NCBI RefSeq assembly: GCF_963678635.1
Contig: NC_087062.1
Location: 78,619,200 to 78,683,199, forward strand
Source of the DNA: Symsagittifera roscoffensis
Taxonomy: Eukaryota > Xenacoelomorpha > Acoela > Convolutidae
Length of the DNA stretch: 64,000 nucleotides
Direction of reading: 5' to 3'
Positions 1 through 11,439 of this stretch are shown in pieces. Made by a program: the position numbers and the translations under genes. The stretch's first letter is position 1, and every line of letters begins with the position of its first letter. The notes beneath the pieces were generated by a model that was given only the letters and a program-made list of their open reading frames with translations, made no database searches and was not told the DNA's origin.

Positions 1-979
1 AACCATCCTCGTTTCCAAATAAGGAACGATGAAGGCGTATGTCGACAAGGAATCCAAATATCGATTCTACAAAAGCGTTAGTAGTACCATTATACTCGAC
101 CATATTAGATAAAAATCATTCATCAAAATGGCTGCTGTTATGTGTCAATCTCTTCTTAACTTTTAGACAGTCTAAAATTAAAAACATTTAATGAGAAACT
201 TATTGTTGAAAACGATTGTCCTATCACAATTCATTCTGTTCCTTAGAAAATTGCGATTTTCATTTAGTTTTAATAGGAAAATCTGTTGATCAGATTCGCC
301 AAAGATTAGATGAAAACCATTGAAAATATCAAAAAAATATCTTTATACCTGTCTTTATGCCTAATATGTCTTTATACCTAATACAAGCACATATTCTTTT
401 GAATTGTAATTGGCGAGATTTTCAATCAGTTGAACTGTAGTTGGTGATGTTTTCAATCAGTTGAACTGAGTTGTCGAATACAATTTGCTATGGACAGGAG
501 CGGAAAATATTCCTAGTATTGCAAAGAAGCGCTGGTTGCGGAAAAAGTTCAGGAGACACAACATAAGTTCTAACCAAAAGCTGGCATCCACTCATACTTT
601 TGGTTCTTGTTTCTTAGAAAAAGCTCGAAAATTTTAACACTCAAAATAATTTGATGAAAATGGTTGACTGTTTTACTGAGGCTAAATAGTGATCAAGTCA
701 AACTTCCAATTAAATTAATTATTGAAGCACACACGCAATAAGCAGAAAATTGACCAAAAAATTTTGCAAGGCTCATTAGAACTTATAATGCAAAACTTTG
801 CATGTACCGGCCTACACAGCAACAAGCATGAGCCCAATTTTTCAAAGTAGTGCGTGTAGGTGTTATATGAGATAAGTAAAGTTACATTTTCTAATTTTAC
901 CATTCTGTAAAAAAAATTACCCTATTTACGGCAAAAAATCTTGAAACCGGTTGCAACATTCTTGTTTACCGCATGCTTC
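1..979. other. AT-rich stretch without a recognised gene
   Basis: No ORF with coding character, no exon with flanking splice signals and no clear repeat boundary was seen. The short reading frames on both strands look like chance in AT-rich sequence. Confidence 0.5.
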
Positions 980-1365
980 ACACATAGACGTCTGTGCTTC
1001 GCGAAAACTAGCGAGAACACGACAAAAAGCAGCTGTATAAAAGGAAATAAGAAGAGTATAAATAAGCCTCGAATTAGTAAGAATTCGGCTAAGTGTCGGA
1101 CTCGATCTCCGCACCTAGAGATGTTGAGTCTCAGGCACTAATCACTCAACCACGGACGGTTAACAATTCACAAACACAAGCCACAAACAAAGCAGAGAAA
1201 AAATGAGAAACTTTTAATGCTACAGATCATGATTATAGCAAAAGTGCCACCAAATGAGCACTTTAGTTTGCAAGTTTTTAAAAAAAAGTTTTTAAAAAAA
1301 TTGTTTTTAGTTTTTAAAAAAAAGAAGGTTCGTAGTAATACACTACGCTCGCAGGTTTAATAAAA
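980..1365 (-). repeat. tRNA-derived SINE, family A, copy 1
   Basis: On the minus strand the segment 1091-1161 reads like a tRNA. It has an A-box-like TGGTTGAGTGA (complement of about 1142-1152) and a B-box-like AGATCGAGTCC (complement of 1098-1108). The flanks recur at 45440-45795 and 55295-55685 in the same order: a block with ACTAGCGAGAACACGAC and AAAAAGCAGC on one side, and a block with ATCATGATTATAG and AAGAAGGTTCGTA on the other. I infer a dispersed Pol III-type SINE. The exact ends are uncertain. A working tRNA gene is unlikely because the arms pair poorly. Confidence 0.65.
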
Positions 1366-1734
1366 GAATTGAATCATTTAACACTGAAGCAAAGCTGAGA
1401 TTCGCTCCACTTTCGATACAAAAATTATAGGATAGGATGAGTGCAATATGATGCTAAAAACTAGAAAACAGGAATTGAAAACTGAAGAGATGAAAAACAA
1501 GAAAAACATCAACGAACAAAAAAGAATATTTTCTGTGTTCGATAGTATTAAGGTTTTCAAGAGGTATTACTGCGGTTGGCATTCAAAAAATGGTGCCAGA
1601 GTCTTACCGATCTCAAAAGCACTTCATTTCAAGGGGAAAAATTCGGTAAATAAGCCGATCGAATTGAAGCCGACATCCAATAAACTGAAACTCAGCCGAA
1701 AACTTCCGTCAAAAACATATTGAAAAACTTCCAG

Positions 1735-1855
1735 TAACCCCCGCATAGGATCCACGATAGATTATCAGGAGCGTATGCGAAGAAGACTACATCATTTGGA
1801 AACTAAACTGACAGAGCTTAAGTTGACAAACCTTGAAGCCGAAAAATCAGCATAA
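1735..1855 (+). CDS. candidate terminal exon, coiled-coil-like
   Basis: A splice acceptor (...AACTTCCAG) ends at 1734 and is followed by one leftover base and 39 codons to a TAA at 1853-1855. The peptide is charged and heptad-like, with YQERMRRRLHHLETKLTELK near its middle. The same frame upstream holds a 91-residue ORF (1448-1723) stopped by TGA just before the acceptor, so that part could be intron or a decayed continuation. I do not recognise the family and no partner exon was found. It may be a real last exon or chance. Confidence 0.28.
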
Positions 1856-1865
1856 AACTAATATC

Positions 1866-2765
1866 AAAACTCTATAATCAAGAATAGAAAATTTTGAGTC
1901 TAGACACAGCATGCAGAAGCAACTAGTACTCTGTAGTTGAATTCGAAACTTCATGAAATTGGGCCTTGAGTTTCTTAAACTAGCTGGTAACCCGAAAAAA
2001 GTCTAAGAAAAAATCCAAGGGTAACAAGATTCATTCGTAGCTGACTGGACGAGACCCTGGTTAGGTTTCAAATTGATACACAGAGGCAAAGCAGTGCTTC
2101 GCACCACTTGAGATACAACATAGCATCACAAACTAGAAGACAGAAATTGAGACCTAAGCCGTTAAGACGATTTTTTTGTTAAAAAAACCGAGAAAAGCTA
2201 GATCAGCTAATATTTCATATCTTTGTCTAAGTCTTGAAAAAAGAGCATCTTAAAAACAAATACGCCAAATAGAGAGTTGAACGTTAAATTTGAATCGTAA
2301 CAAAACTAACGAAGCGGTAACTAAGCCGACAATTTTTGTACTGACACCCCTTGAATAAGCAATAACCCTCAAAATACAAAAAACGCACACGCACAAGAAA
2401 CTTGTTTCGCTCATCAAACGACGCCATATGAGTCACTGAACCAATTAGGTATACAGCAAAAACTTTAAGTCCGTGTAAAAAAACAAAGAAAAACAAAAAA
2501 AAACTGATACACCGAACCGGAAAAACAAACCAATATAAAACAAATACCTATTAGAAGAGGTATTTGAAACGCATACATGCTCAAAAATGGGCCCATGGTT
2601 GACGAAAGAGCAAACTTGAGAAAGACAAATCTTTCTAATTTAGAGCATAACAAGCGCATGCGTAAAACATTTAAGAAAAATTAAATAAGAAATTTTTCTC
2701 TAAATATTTTTATAACTCGTTTACTTCCACCAAAGGGAATTAAGAAATGGTATTCAAAAAAATAG
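1866..2765. other. repeat-rich non-coding stretch
   Basis: At 2080-2115 lies a short module (GAGGCAAAGC...CTTCGCACCACTTG) that recurs near 4031, 38870, 49337 and 55684. Around 2290-2450 is a second recurring module (ACAAAACTAACGAAGCGGTAAC...CGACAATTTTT) seen again near 4205, 47755 and 51890. No gene is supported. Confidence 0.45.
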
Positions 2766-2842
2766 ACGAATGCTGATTCGAACCACAAGCCTCTGTCATT
2801 TCTAGCATGGAAGTTACCTCTTCACCAGATGCGCCGGATGGT
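2766..2842 (-). repeat. tRNA-like SINE fragment
   Basis: On the minus strand, A-box-like CTGGTGAAGAGG (complement of about 2817-2828) and B-box-like TGGTTCGAATC (complement of 2775-2785) lie at tRNA spacing. The sequence between does not fold into a convincing full cloverleaf. I infer a SINE head rather than a functional tRNA. Confidence 0.5.
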
Positions 2843-3216
2843 TGATTGAATTTAATATGAAGCACGCACATTGAAACACGCACATTTTCACGTGCGAAAT
2901 CTAGAGAACAAAGTCATTTACGGAAAAAAGTATAGTACTCGGTTTCATGTAGTCTAGTACCTGGTTGGAAAAAAAGTCTAGTACCCCGGAGTACATGGCA
3001 TAAAGAAAACTAAGTAATCACCACAAGAACTATATGGTTTTTAATATAATAAATTATCTGGTCCTCTGTAGTTTTGTAGCATTGCACCGCTTAATGGCAG
3101 ATATTCGTCGAAATGGTAATTCTTGCGCATTTCGTCCTCTACATTTCTTTTATGACAGTGTCATTTAAAAATTTCAAAATTGCATCAATATTTAGTTTTT
3201 ACTCTTCATCACGTCA

Positions 3217-3620
3217 TTAAAATTCACTTCGCTTACCATTCGCAGTCTGCATATCGTCACTCTTCGGTCGGGCAAATAACGACCCCACACGTTGCATTTT
3301 AGCTTCTCCTTTCCCGCATAGATTTCCAGCTGCTGTTTGAGGCGAAGCCTGTTTCACGAAAAGCCCCGACTCGAAACCGGTTTCACGAAAAGGGTCTTTT
3401 GATTTCTTGATCGATGCGAAAGTCGAAGCGGTGGTTTGCTCTGTAGATCTTTTTGTTGTCGCATTATGAACATATACGTCCTTTGACTGAAAAATGTTTT
3501 CGTCGTAATTGGCTCGGTCACTGACCGTTGGCTTTTGTTCAGTATTTGGAGCCGCGGTGCTGACTCCAAATTTAAAGCTGGATGATTGGCCAGTGGACTC
3601 TAGTCCAAATTTAAATGCAT
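3217..3620 (-). CDS. terminal exon of a possible FxFG nucleoporin-like protein
   Basis: On the minus strand a good acceptor (AATGATTTCAG) ends at 3621. The exon opens with two bases of a split codon and runs 133 codons to a TAA at 3217-3219. It starts with two FKFG tetrapeptides separated by a Ser/Gly-rich spacer, followed by Ser/Thr/Lys-rich, low-complexity, cysteine-poor sequence and a basic tail (GKRSEF). FxFG repeats with such spacers are typical of nuclear-pore nucleoporins of the NUP153/NUP50 kind, which bind transport receptors. Two repeats are too few to assign a gene, and upstream exons were not found. The ORF continues past the acceptor to a Met at 3696, which I treat as intronic read-through. 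Confidence 0.4.
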
Positions 3621-3696
3621 CTGAAATCATTAACAAAGGAATAACTTTGGCAATCATTAATCTTCCTCGATAAGAATCATTGTAACTTTTGGGCAC

Positions 3697-5554
3697 TTAG
3701 CTTAGTGAGGAAACAAAAATATAATTAGCCGGTTTCTGAACTAGAAGGCAAGAAAAATCTCATCATCGTAGTTAGTATTCAAAAGCTTATAAACAAGGAT
3801 TAGCATTTAATTTGTATCAATTACTTTTGAATTTTTCTTGATGAATGAGCTCAGGTCATTGATACTTTTCTGGTCATATTTGTCAAATTCCGTCAAAATG
3901 GCTATTTAAATGTTGTTTTGTTTTTCTTTTCAAAAATTCATGTTCCGTGAACATCTTTTCTATTTGTTTAGTTCGCTTCTGCCTCTAGCTCAAGCATTAA
4001 GCAACCATGAAAATTTAGTTTGCAAATTTAACACAGAGGCAAAGCGGATCTTCGCACTACTTGCGATGCAACAAAAACATTAAGAAAAACATTGAGTCGA
4101 AATTTTTTTAAAAGTTATAAAATAAAAAATATATAGTTCTACTAAAAATTTAAAATTCTCGATATGTCTCAATAAAAATTCATTCCAAAAATAACAGAAA
4201 TTTGAATCTTAAATAAGCAACGGAACAAAACTTACAAAGAGTCAACAAAATCGATAATCTTGGAACACACACAAGTTTTAAGTCCCAACTGAGTCTAGCA
4301 TGAACAGCACTTCCACTTGCAACTACAATGAAAGTTGCTTTCAGCGCAAGAAAAATTAGAATTCTTGCAACTAAGCCGATAATCTTTCAGCAGAAGGGAA
4401 TGAACAACTTTTGCTTTTGCAATTAAAGTTGCTCATAGCACAAGCCAAGCAAAATCCGTGATGAGGAAACTTAGCTGACAAAACTTGAGCAGACAATTGA
4501 AGGTCAGACAATTCAATGTTAACCGATTTGTTTTTCAATTGCATACAAACTGAAAAAAAAATCCGATTCAGACCCGAGCCCCAGACCTTAGGATGCAAAG
4601 GCGAGGGCATCAGCCCTAGGCCAATCGAGGATCCTGAAAAAAGTAGGGTTCAATATTAAAGACGAAGCGAAACCACTGTGTCCAAAAATAGCATTACAAG
4701 CTAGCAGACAGGGAAGAAAAGGAGATCCACTAAATCCAAAGAAAACGGAAAACTTTTCGGAGAAACCTCAACTGAAAAACGTTGCCTGGAATGATGTTCT
4801 ATTTGCGGAAAACACATCTAGAAACACATTCAATGGCGTTTTATGAAAATTCAAAACAATTACGAGAGAAAAAAATTGTTGTCTTTAAAAACTTATGGTT
4901 TTGTGCAATCCGGAGGAAAGCATGCAACTTATGGTTCCTTCAAACGACCGAATAGATTATTACGCCAATACAATAAGCCAAAATCATTCAGACCGAAAAA
5001 AATTTTTGACGGGAAAAAGAACATAGCCAATCGAAGATTGGAAAAGAGGAATGAACGCAAGTAAACATGAAAAAACACTGACTTTTTTTGAAAAAATCTC
5101 AACTTTCGAAATTCGGAGAAAAATAGATGCCCTTTAAGCTCTTTGAACTTCTAGAAAGATTTATGATTGGCGCTTTTTTGATAACATTAACCCATCTTGA
5201 TACAACTGGATCAATAGGTCAAGTTTTTGTTGCGCTGGAAATCTAAACATTAAATTCCCCTTTCAAAGCTAGAAATCGTTCACGTTTTTTCGCACCATTT
5301 TCACGTTTGTATTTGTATACTGCTTTTTACGTCACTTTCTGCAGATGAATTTCAATTGAACTGAAAAACTGCTGATATACCTAACTGAATTCATAAAGGC
5401 ATCAATATGTATGAATGCACATCTGTAGTTATTAGCCAATTTTATGCACATTTTAAGACTTTTTCCGGAAAAAAGCAAGACCTATATAGGAGTCTTAACT
5501 ACGTTCACTACTAGTCAAGGCTGGTAGAAATGCAAATTGAAAGCCAGAAAACAT
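3697..5554. other. non-coding stretch with short repeat modules
   Basis: Holds the recurring GAGGCAAAGCGGATCTTCGC module (about 4033-4075), the CAAAACTTACAAAGAGTCAACAAAATCGAT module (about 4208-4245) and a tRNA-like segment listed separately. A 73-codon basic plus-strand ORF (4843-5064) has no recognisable domain and no splice context, and I do not call it a gene. Confidence 0.4.
4566..4637 (-). repeat. tRNA-like SINE fragment
   Basis: On the minus strand TTGGCCTAGGG (complement of about 4614-4624) resembles an A box and GGGCTCGGGTCTG (complement of about 4569-4581) a diverged B box, at tRNA spacing. Probably a decayed SINE head. Confidence 0.4.
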
Positions 5555-5800
5555 AAACCGAAAAATAATAAGCCGACAATTTTTCTGAACCGAAATATTT
5601 CCCGTTTGCAAAACAACAGGCCTTGCTCAGATTCGAACCCAGGACCTTTGCTGTCCCAGGCGTATTCATTGCCTCCAGACTAAGTGTGTCGGAGACGTTA
5701 CAAATTTGAATTGATAATGAACCAAGATACGAAGTGATTATGTAAAACAAGTTGTTAACCCGAAAACAGTTTATATAACGAGAAAAAGCAAGCGTAACAA
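5555..5800 (-). repeat. tRNA-derived SINE, family B, copy 1
   Basis: The minus strand carries a perfect B box GGGTTCGAATC (complement of 5629-5639) and a weaker A box near 5669-5682. The block around it (CAGGACCTTTGCTGTCCCAG...CGTATTC) recurs at 50190-50420 and, more decayed, at 56780-56890, with shared flanks such as AAATTTGAA...ATGAACCAA. Confidence 0.6.
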
Positions 5801-5999
5801 GGATAGCCGACCACATTCTTAAAAAATACAAAAACGTTTTCTCAAATTGGTGTCGTTTTTTTCTGCATGTTGTGATTAAGAATCTGAACGAAAAAAACAA
5901 AACTTAGACATATTTGAGAATCATACTAAAAGAATTCAATTGGAAAACAGTTTTGAAGAAAAATGACTTGAAAAACGAAAAAAAAAATAGAAAAAATGT

Positions 6000-7050
6000 A
6001 ACATTTTCGAATTTTCAAGTTTTTGATTCCCAAAATTGCGCAAAAAACCCCGAAAACTATCTTTACTTGAGTGAAACTAAGTTTTTACGGCTTAAATTAA
6101 GCTTAAAAAGCTATTGAAATTATTAACTATCTTACTAATTAGCTCGACCGTGAAAACCGGTTTTTCTCGACACTGTGAAAAGTCGTTCGAATTACAACTG
6201 AAAGGGCTTTAACACGATACATCACTGAACCCTATCCGATGATTTTTGTGGTAGCTGATTTTGCGTGGAAAACAAAAAAAAACTAAGACACCCGAATCCA
6301 AATTTCCTTCCCATTTTCAATGGTCGGAACAATCACTCTCGGTCTTATTGACTTTGGTACATAAATATAAAAACTTAACGTTAATTATGCAGATAACTAT
6401 AAACCCTCGAGATAACTGCCAGGGCCATACCGCACACACACACACACACACACCTAGCAAAAATTTTCCAGCACTTTCTGCAAAAAGGGAGCAATAACCG
6501 CAGTAAAACCATGTAAAACACACGACACAATTTTCAAAATCAATGAAATTAAAACATATTGTTAGAAATTATCCTGACAGCATCATATTGACTGCATCAA
6601 GCGCATTAGCTGCACTTGATTAAGCGTCAAATCAGTTTCGTCAACACTAGAACACCTTATTGCTCCGAACATTTAAAAAAAAATAAAGAGGAAATTTGCA
6701 TCCGGTTGTTTTATTTTATTTTTCATTTTTTAAATTTCCACGCAAAATCAGGTACCACAAATAATCATCGAAATGGGTTAATTTATAAATTATATTGAAG
6801 CCTTTTCAGTCGTGATTTGAACGACATTGAAAAATCTGAAAAATTTTTCTCAGTGTCGAGAAAAACCAGTTCGAAATTTTTGATTTTTGGTCTAACTTCA
6901 AGCTAGTAAGGTGAGCATAAAGGCTTACAAAAGTTTATTTGTGCTCAATTTAAGTCGTGAAAACTTTGTTTTACTCGAGTGAATTTAGTTTTGGAGTTCT
7001 CAACGCCAATGTTACAATCAAAAATGTCAAAAACTCATAAAGTTTCTGCA
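6000..7050. repeat. fold-back element with arms of about 320-380 bp
   Basis: Left arm about 6000-6318 and right arm about 6673-7050 are diverged inverted copies. For example GGTTTTTCTCGACACTG on the left matches CAGTGTCGAGAAAAACC on the right, and CTGATTTTGCGTGGAAA matches TTTCCACGCAAAATCAG. The loop of about 350 bp contains a CA microsatellite. Single-arm relatives lie at 8218-8560 (right-arm orientation) and 58135-58410 (left-arm orientation). No coding capacity was seen, so it is probably a non-autonomous DNA element or paired dispersed repeats. Confidence 0.6.
6433..6453. repeat. (CA)n microsatellite
   Basis: About ten uninterrupted CA dinucleotides inside the loop of the fold-back element. 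Confidence 0.9.
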
Positions 7051-8217
7051 AAAACAATGAAAAATTTTTTGAAAATGTTTTCAATTTGTGCACCGATTTT
7101 TTGCTAGTTTTTTAGTCATTTTTTTAGAACTATATTCAAAGAATCAAGAGAAGACGGTTTCTGAACTATCGCCCATCACCGTAATCACTGTTGAAAAGTT
7201 ATATAAAAAAAGGATGAACCCTAATTTTGTGCAGCGAGAGGGAATGAAAGTCAGTAACCATAATTGACTAAAGGCAAAAAGCGATCGCAAATTAGACATC
7301 TACCCGCACATCGCAAAACATTTCGGGACTGGTTTTCTAAGACAATGAAGAGACGATGTCTGTTCAATATTTTTGGAACATACAACAAGGCGAAAAAGTC
7401 TCCGATAAGTTACCAGACTCGGATATCAATTAACTTATTTCGGGGTTCTTTAAATCGCGTTGAAGTAAATCAAAAGTCATAGTTGTCTCAGACGCTTCGA
7501 AAGAGATGAACAACTTATCGCTTATCAATAAAAAAGAACGACCAATTTTAAAAGACTATGGTCAAAAATTGTAACAAATAAAACTTGACTTACTCTCTAA
7601 GATTATATTGGGTTTCTCGTGATTTGCCCGTTCGACACTTTCCCGGCTTCTTTTTTGCATAAATTGCAATTTGACAACTCCCCATATTTTACGAACACTG
7701 AGCGCAGTTGAAATTTCTTTACTTTTAAGCTCCGGATAACTATTTTTCTGATGGAATCAAAACTTCATATCAAAAACGCTTTTTCAATTTTAATAGTTAC
7801 AAAAAAAAAATTGACTGAAAGTTGAACACCCGAGCATAACTATTCCATGCTTTCTTGAAAACTGTAACAAAAATTATGAAAAAATGAATAAGTTATTAAA
7901 ATTTGTCTGATAACATCAACAAGCCATAATTCTTCTCTCATATGGCAACTTCTTGAGCTAAAAAGTGGAAACTGACTTAGTCCTATAGACAATCAACAAA
8001 AACAAATATCTATAACTTTCAAACCACAAATGAGAATAAATTTTCCACACAATTGTTTATTTCAATCATCAATATATCATCAAGGAGAAGTCTTCATTTG
8101 CGTATCATTTACACGGCAGACTAATTGTGGTAGTAAATTTATTCAATAGCGTCCACCTGCACACGGGAGGCTGTCTTGTTTCTTTCAGGTTTTAATTGTG
8201 ACATTGTTAATCCGACC
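7051..8217. other. AT-rich stretch without a supported gene
   Basis: A 72-codon plus-strand ORF (7264-7482, rich in Arg and Lys) is somewhat less AT-biased than its surroundings. It shows no domain and no splice sites that would make it an exon. It could be a decayed mobile-element remnant. Confidence 0.35.
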
Positions 8218-8560
8218 ACAGAAAATGGGGAGAAACTTTGAATTTGGGTGTGTTTTAATTTTTTTCCGGGCAAAATCAGATACCACAAATAATCATCGGA
8301 CCCGGTTTAGTGATCTAATATATTAAAGCTTTCAGTCGCGATTCGAAACCATATAAAAAATTTCCACAAAAATTTCCCGGTCGAAAAAAACCGGGTTGAT
8401 CTTTCGTCTAATTTGGAGCGATTAAAGCGGACGAGCAGTCTTATTTAAGCTTAATTTCAGCCGTTCACAAAAGTTTCTTAATTTTAAGTTTACTAGAGTA
8501 AAATTTTACTCGAGGAATGTTCTTTAGGTAGGTTTTTTAACGCCATTTCGGGGATCAAAA
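8218..8560 (-). repeat. copy of the fold-back arm family
   Basis: Matches the right arm of the 6.0-7.05-kb fold-back element in order and orientation: GGGCAAAATCAGATACCACA, AATAATCATCG, TTTCAGTCGCGATTCGAA, then TTTTACTCGAGGAATG and AACGCCATTTCGG. Diverged, with no ORF. A GT microsatellite follows at about 8721-8733. Confidence 0.55.
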
Positions 8561-8919
8561 ACTTCTGCAAAAATTTTTGTTTTTCACGTCATTTATCTTA
8601 CAAAAACTGTTGACCAATTTGCCATTTTTTAAAGAACTGTCCAAGATGCCTTTGTTCTATTTTTCGTTCAGATCCTTTTATCACATCACTTCGAAAAAAC
8701 TACAGTAATTTGATTTTTTTTGTGTGTGTGTGTTAAGACTATGGTCGAAACACTCTCTGCCATTTGCAAATTATCCGTATATCCTTGTTTACTAAATATT
8801 TTTGGAGGTAGTAAACTTATTTGAGTAGCCCCTTTTACTTCGGGGATTTACGAATCCAGCGGATTGACCAATAATTTCAAAGTTGCCAATGGATTGCATA
8901 TAAGGTTCATAGATCGTGT

Positions 8920-9140
8920 TTGGAGACCGGTGGCTGAGAGCAGCCGTGTCTGAGTGAGTAAGCGGGACCGTCAACACCAAGATCGTAGGTTCGAATCCCG
9001 CTTCGGTCACAGATGGAGGGGTGTCATTGTCATCCACCTCCATAAAATGGGACAGGCTACAGCGAAGTGGATGAAATTCTCTCCCTCGCGGAAGAAAGGC
9101 TTAAGTGGAAACGGTGAAAGTAGGGCCAGGGGCTAAGAAT
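8920..9140 (+). repeat. tRNA-derived SINE, family C, copy 1
   Basis: On the plus strand there is an A-box-like TGTCTGAGTGA (8946-8956) and a perfect B box GGTTCGAATCC (8988-8998) at tRNA spacing. A shared tail follows (CTTCGGTCA...GGAGGGGT...GTGTCAT). The same head and tail are found inverted at 57400-57515. Confidence 0.65.
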
Positions 9141-9469
9141 TAAAAAAAATAGAGTTTGGAGATCACAGGCACTGTCAAGTTAAAAACCGACAACTGAACA
9201 TGCGAAACCGATTCTGTCTGCAACGTATTGCTGATACAAAGTAAAACCAAATCATATGAGAACAATTATCGTCCTAGTTCTCTTTTAAACACCTGTAGCA
9301 AAATCTTCCAAAAAAAAATATGCAAAACTGTCTCTACAATTATCTTGAAAAATACAATTTACTCTACCCTCATTAAGGTTTCTTCCTAAAATTAATACTG
9401 TTGATGTTTTAAAAACTGAAATTATGTAAAAAGAAACTGAAATTATATGAAATACGAGGTTTAGTTTAA
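9141..9469. other. short non-coding stretch
   Basis: No gene, RNA or clear repeat identified. It may include unrecognised LINE sequence upstream of the reverse-transcriptase fragment. Confidence 0.4.
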
Positions 9470-9990
9470 AATTTGATCGTTTCCAGTGTGTCGTTTTTTA
9501 ATGAAAACTCTTCCAAATGGTTGTCAGTGGTGTGCAAAGTGCCTCAAGGTTCAATTCTGGGTCCAACAATTTTCCTCGACCATATAAATGACATGCCATT
9601 AGTTCCTGCATCATCTGATGTTTTTCGTTTTGCTTATGATACAAATGTAGTGTCAAGTTGTAGCGGTCTGTGCATTTAGGAAAATGATATATCTAAAATC
9701 ACTCTATAACTTACCTTCAAAAGAAATAAAAATGCGTCTAGTCTTGAGTTAACCATCAAAAACTATTCACAGATACCAGCGCATTCATCCAAGTAAATTG
9801 GGTGTCTTAGTTGACAAGAGACTCTCCTTTCAAGGTCAAGTTTTTTAATTCAGAACTAAACAATGTCGACAATGCGGCGTATTATCAAAAAATTGACATT
9901 ATGCTCCTCTACATGTGTTATTGAAATACTATAACTAATATCAAACCAACCATTCAATACGGCTTTGTATTATTTGGTTGTACCGATTTT
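9470..9990 (+). pseudogene. decayed LINE (non-LTR) reverse-transcriptase fragment
   Basis: The 68-codon ORF at 9473-9679 contains VPQGSILGPTIFLDHINDMP followed by FAYDT. This is the conserved non-LTR reverse-transcriptase block (VPQGSVLGP...INDLP, then the F-ADD catalytic box) of jockey/CR1-like elements. The catalytic box is degenerate: ADD has become AYD. Broken frames downstream still read KLGVLVDKRLSFQGQV (about 9797-9845) and KPTIQYGFVLFGC (about 9945-9980), the usual following blocks in the same order. Stops and frameshifts make it inactive. Endonuclease and ORF1 were not found. Confidence 0.75.
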
Positions 9991-10482
9991 TTGGCCTCAA
10001 GCCCCATGAGCTCAGTTGGGTGTCCGCTGTCCGAAAAGTCTCCATCCTGTCCCGCAGGTGGATGGAGACTAGGCACATGATACATTCAGCAGAAGCAGCA
10101 ACCGTAATAGTTGTCAAATTCAAGAAAGTTGAGTAAAGCGGATATAAAAGCCTACGACTAGCAAGTTTCATGTACAAACTGAGTTAAAATGTGCAAATAG
10201 TTAAAATTAACCTGCGGTATATAGAACAAATTATGCAACCAGCATAGTCAATAAAGGACATCCACTGCTATGTGTGGTCATCAGCGACCATTAGGTTTTA
10301 AAAAAGGCCTTAAAAATAGTTCGAACTTAGAAGTTTGATGTACTCGTTGTGGTATATGATTTAGAGGGAATTCATTTATTCATTGTTTATGCAGTACCTC
10401 TTGCACTTATCAATGTCTAGAGGGCACATTGTGAGCCCTTTGTCAATTCTTTCCATCAGGAGCTTTCAGTTTTTGAAATTAA
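9991..10482. other. sequence between the LINE remnant and the B-box gene
   Basis: May include the diverged 3' part of the LINE and the 3' region of the minus-strand B-box gene. No ORF with recognisable content. Confidence 0.35.
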
Positions 10483-11439
10483 TTATATTATGAGTTGATT
10501 TTGCAAGTAATTTGTAAATTTGTTAGCACTGTTGGAAAATAAATTCTGTCTTTCTTTCTTGCTGTTGGTTTTAAAAAGATGGTTACCTTTAAAGTTCCCA
10601 AATGGCGGCACGATTTGATGTTCCCTTTCTACGCCAGGTAGCTTCAAGTTCCTCACCACTTGACGAACGAGTTTCTCATTTAAAGCATCGAATCCTTCAG
10701 TAGTGCCAAATGCATTAGTATTCATCTCATAAACTTCAATAGCACGATGATCGCCGCCCAAGGAATCAAGACTTGTTTCGAGAGTACGGAAAGATTCAAT
10801 CATCGATCCATCAGACATACTAAGCAGCCCTCGCAATTCCTTTTGAGTTTGACCAACTTTCTGTATGTGATCTTCGAACCGACTCTCCGATTTCTTAAAC
10901 TCTGCAAGCTTCGCTCTTATTTCTGCAATCACTTTTTCTTTTAGTTTGTCAATTCTGTCTTCAACTTGTTTAACTAGAGTTTCAACTTCAGATTCATGTT
11001 GATTCACGAAAGCAGAAACTGACTCATGTTTTTCCAGAGCAGTCTTTTCGTTGCTCTCCCATACAGTTAACAAATTGAAAATCTTCGATCGAACCTCGCT
11101 GGCCATCTCGGCCATCGACTTGGAAGTATGAAAACGGTGTTTCGTTAAACACTTTCCACAAAATAGTTCATCACAAGTGATGCAGTATTCAAGACAGATC
11201 ATTTTATGTTCAGTGCATATGGTGGGTTGCAGATTTCTGTGATCAAGCACAGAATGACCTTTTTTCACGTGAGAAGCAATGCAAATGTCGCACAAGTATT
11301 CGACGGATCCCGTATCAACTGGTTTTTCATTGCCATCCATTTTGTTGCACGGAGCGCATTTGTAAAGATTTTCGATGGAATTGGATTCCTCGCAGTTAGA
11401 ACAGAGAACTGACTTGTCGCTGGTTTCAGCCAAGTCCAT
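10483..11439 (-). CDS. TRIM-like protein: two B-boxes and a coiled coil
   Basis: This 318-codon reading frame starts at an ATG (11437-11439) lying 19 bases after a splice acceptor (TTCATTTCAG). The 22 codons upstream of this Met are therefore probably not coding. Residues 13-67 form a B-box 1-like zinc site (C13/C16, C28/C31, C50/C53, H62/H67). Residues 75-104 are a canonical B-box 2 (C75-x2-H78-x7-C86-x2-C89-x4-C94-x2-C97-x3-H101-x2-H104). A long charged helix, about 115-225, follows as the coiled coil. No RING precedes the B-boxes, so ubiquitin-ligase activity is not implied; such proteins usually act as scaffolds or regulators. A possible splice donor (AAAG/GTAACC, exon end at 10587) suggests the last 35 codons may be intron read-through, with the gene continuing elsewhere. 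Confidence 0.8.
   Translation of the reverse strand: MDLAETSDKSVLCSNCEESNSIENLYKCAPCNKMDGNEKPVDTGSVEYLCDICIASHVKKGHSVLDHRNLQPTICTEHKMICLEYCITCDELFCGKCLTKHRFHTSKSMAEMASEVRSKIFNLLTVWESNEKTALEKHESVSAFVNQHESEVETLVKQVEDRIDKLKEKVIAEIRAKLAEFKKSESRFEDHIQKVGQTQKELRGLLSMSDGSMIESFRTLETSLDSLGGDHRAIEVYEMNTNAFGTTEGFDALNEKLVRQVVRNLKLPGVEREHQIVPPFGNFKGNHLFKTNSKKERQNLFSNSANKFTNYLQNQLII

Noticed and set aside
4843-5064. 73-codon basic plus ORF
   Set aside because: No domain, no splice context, lysine richness explained by A-rich sequence.
8160-8215. Short minus-strand peptide beginning MSQLKPERN
   Set aside because: Only about 20 codons, no acceptor or family match; cannot be supported.
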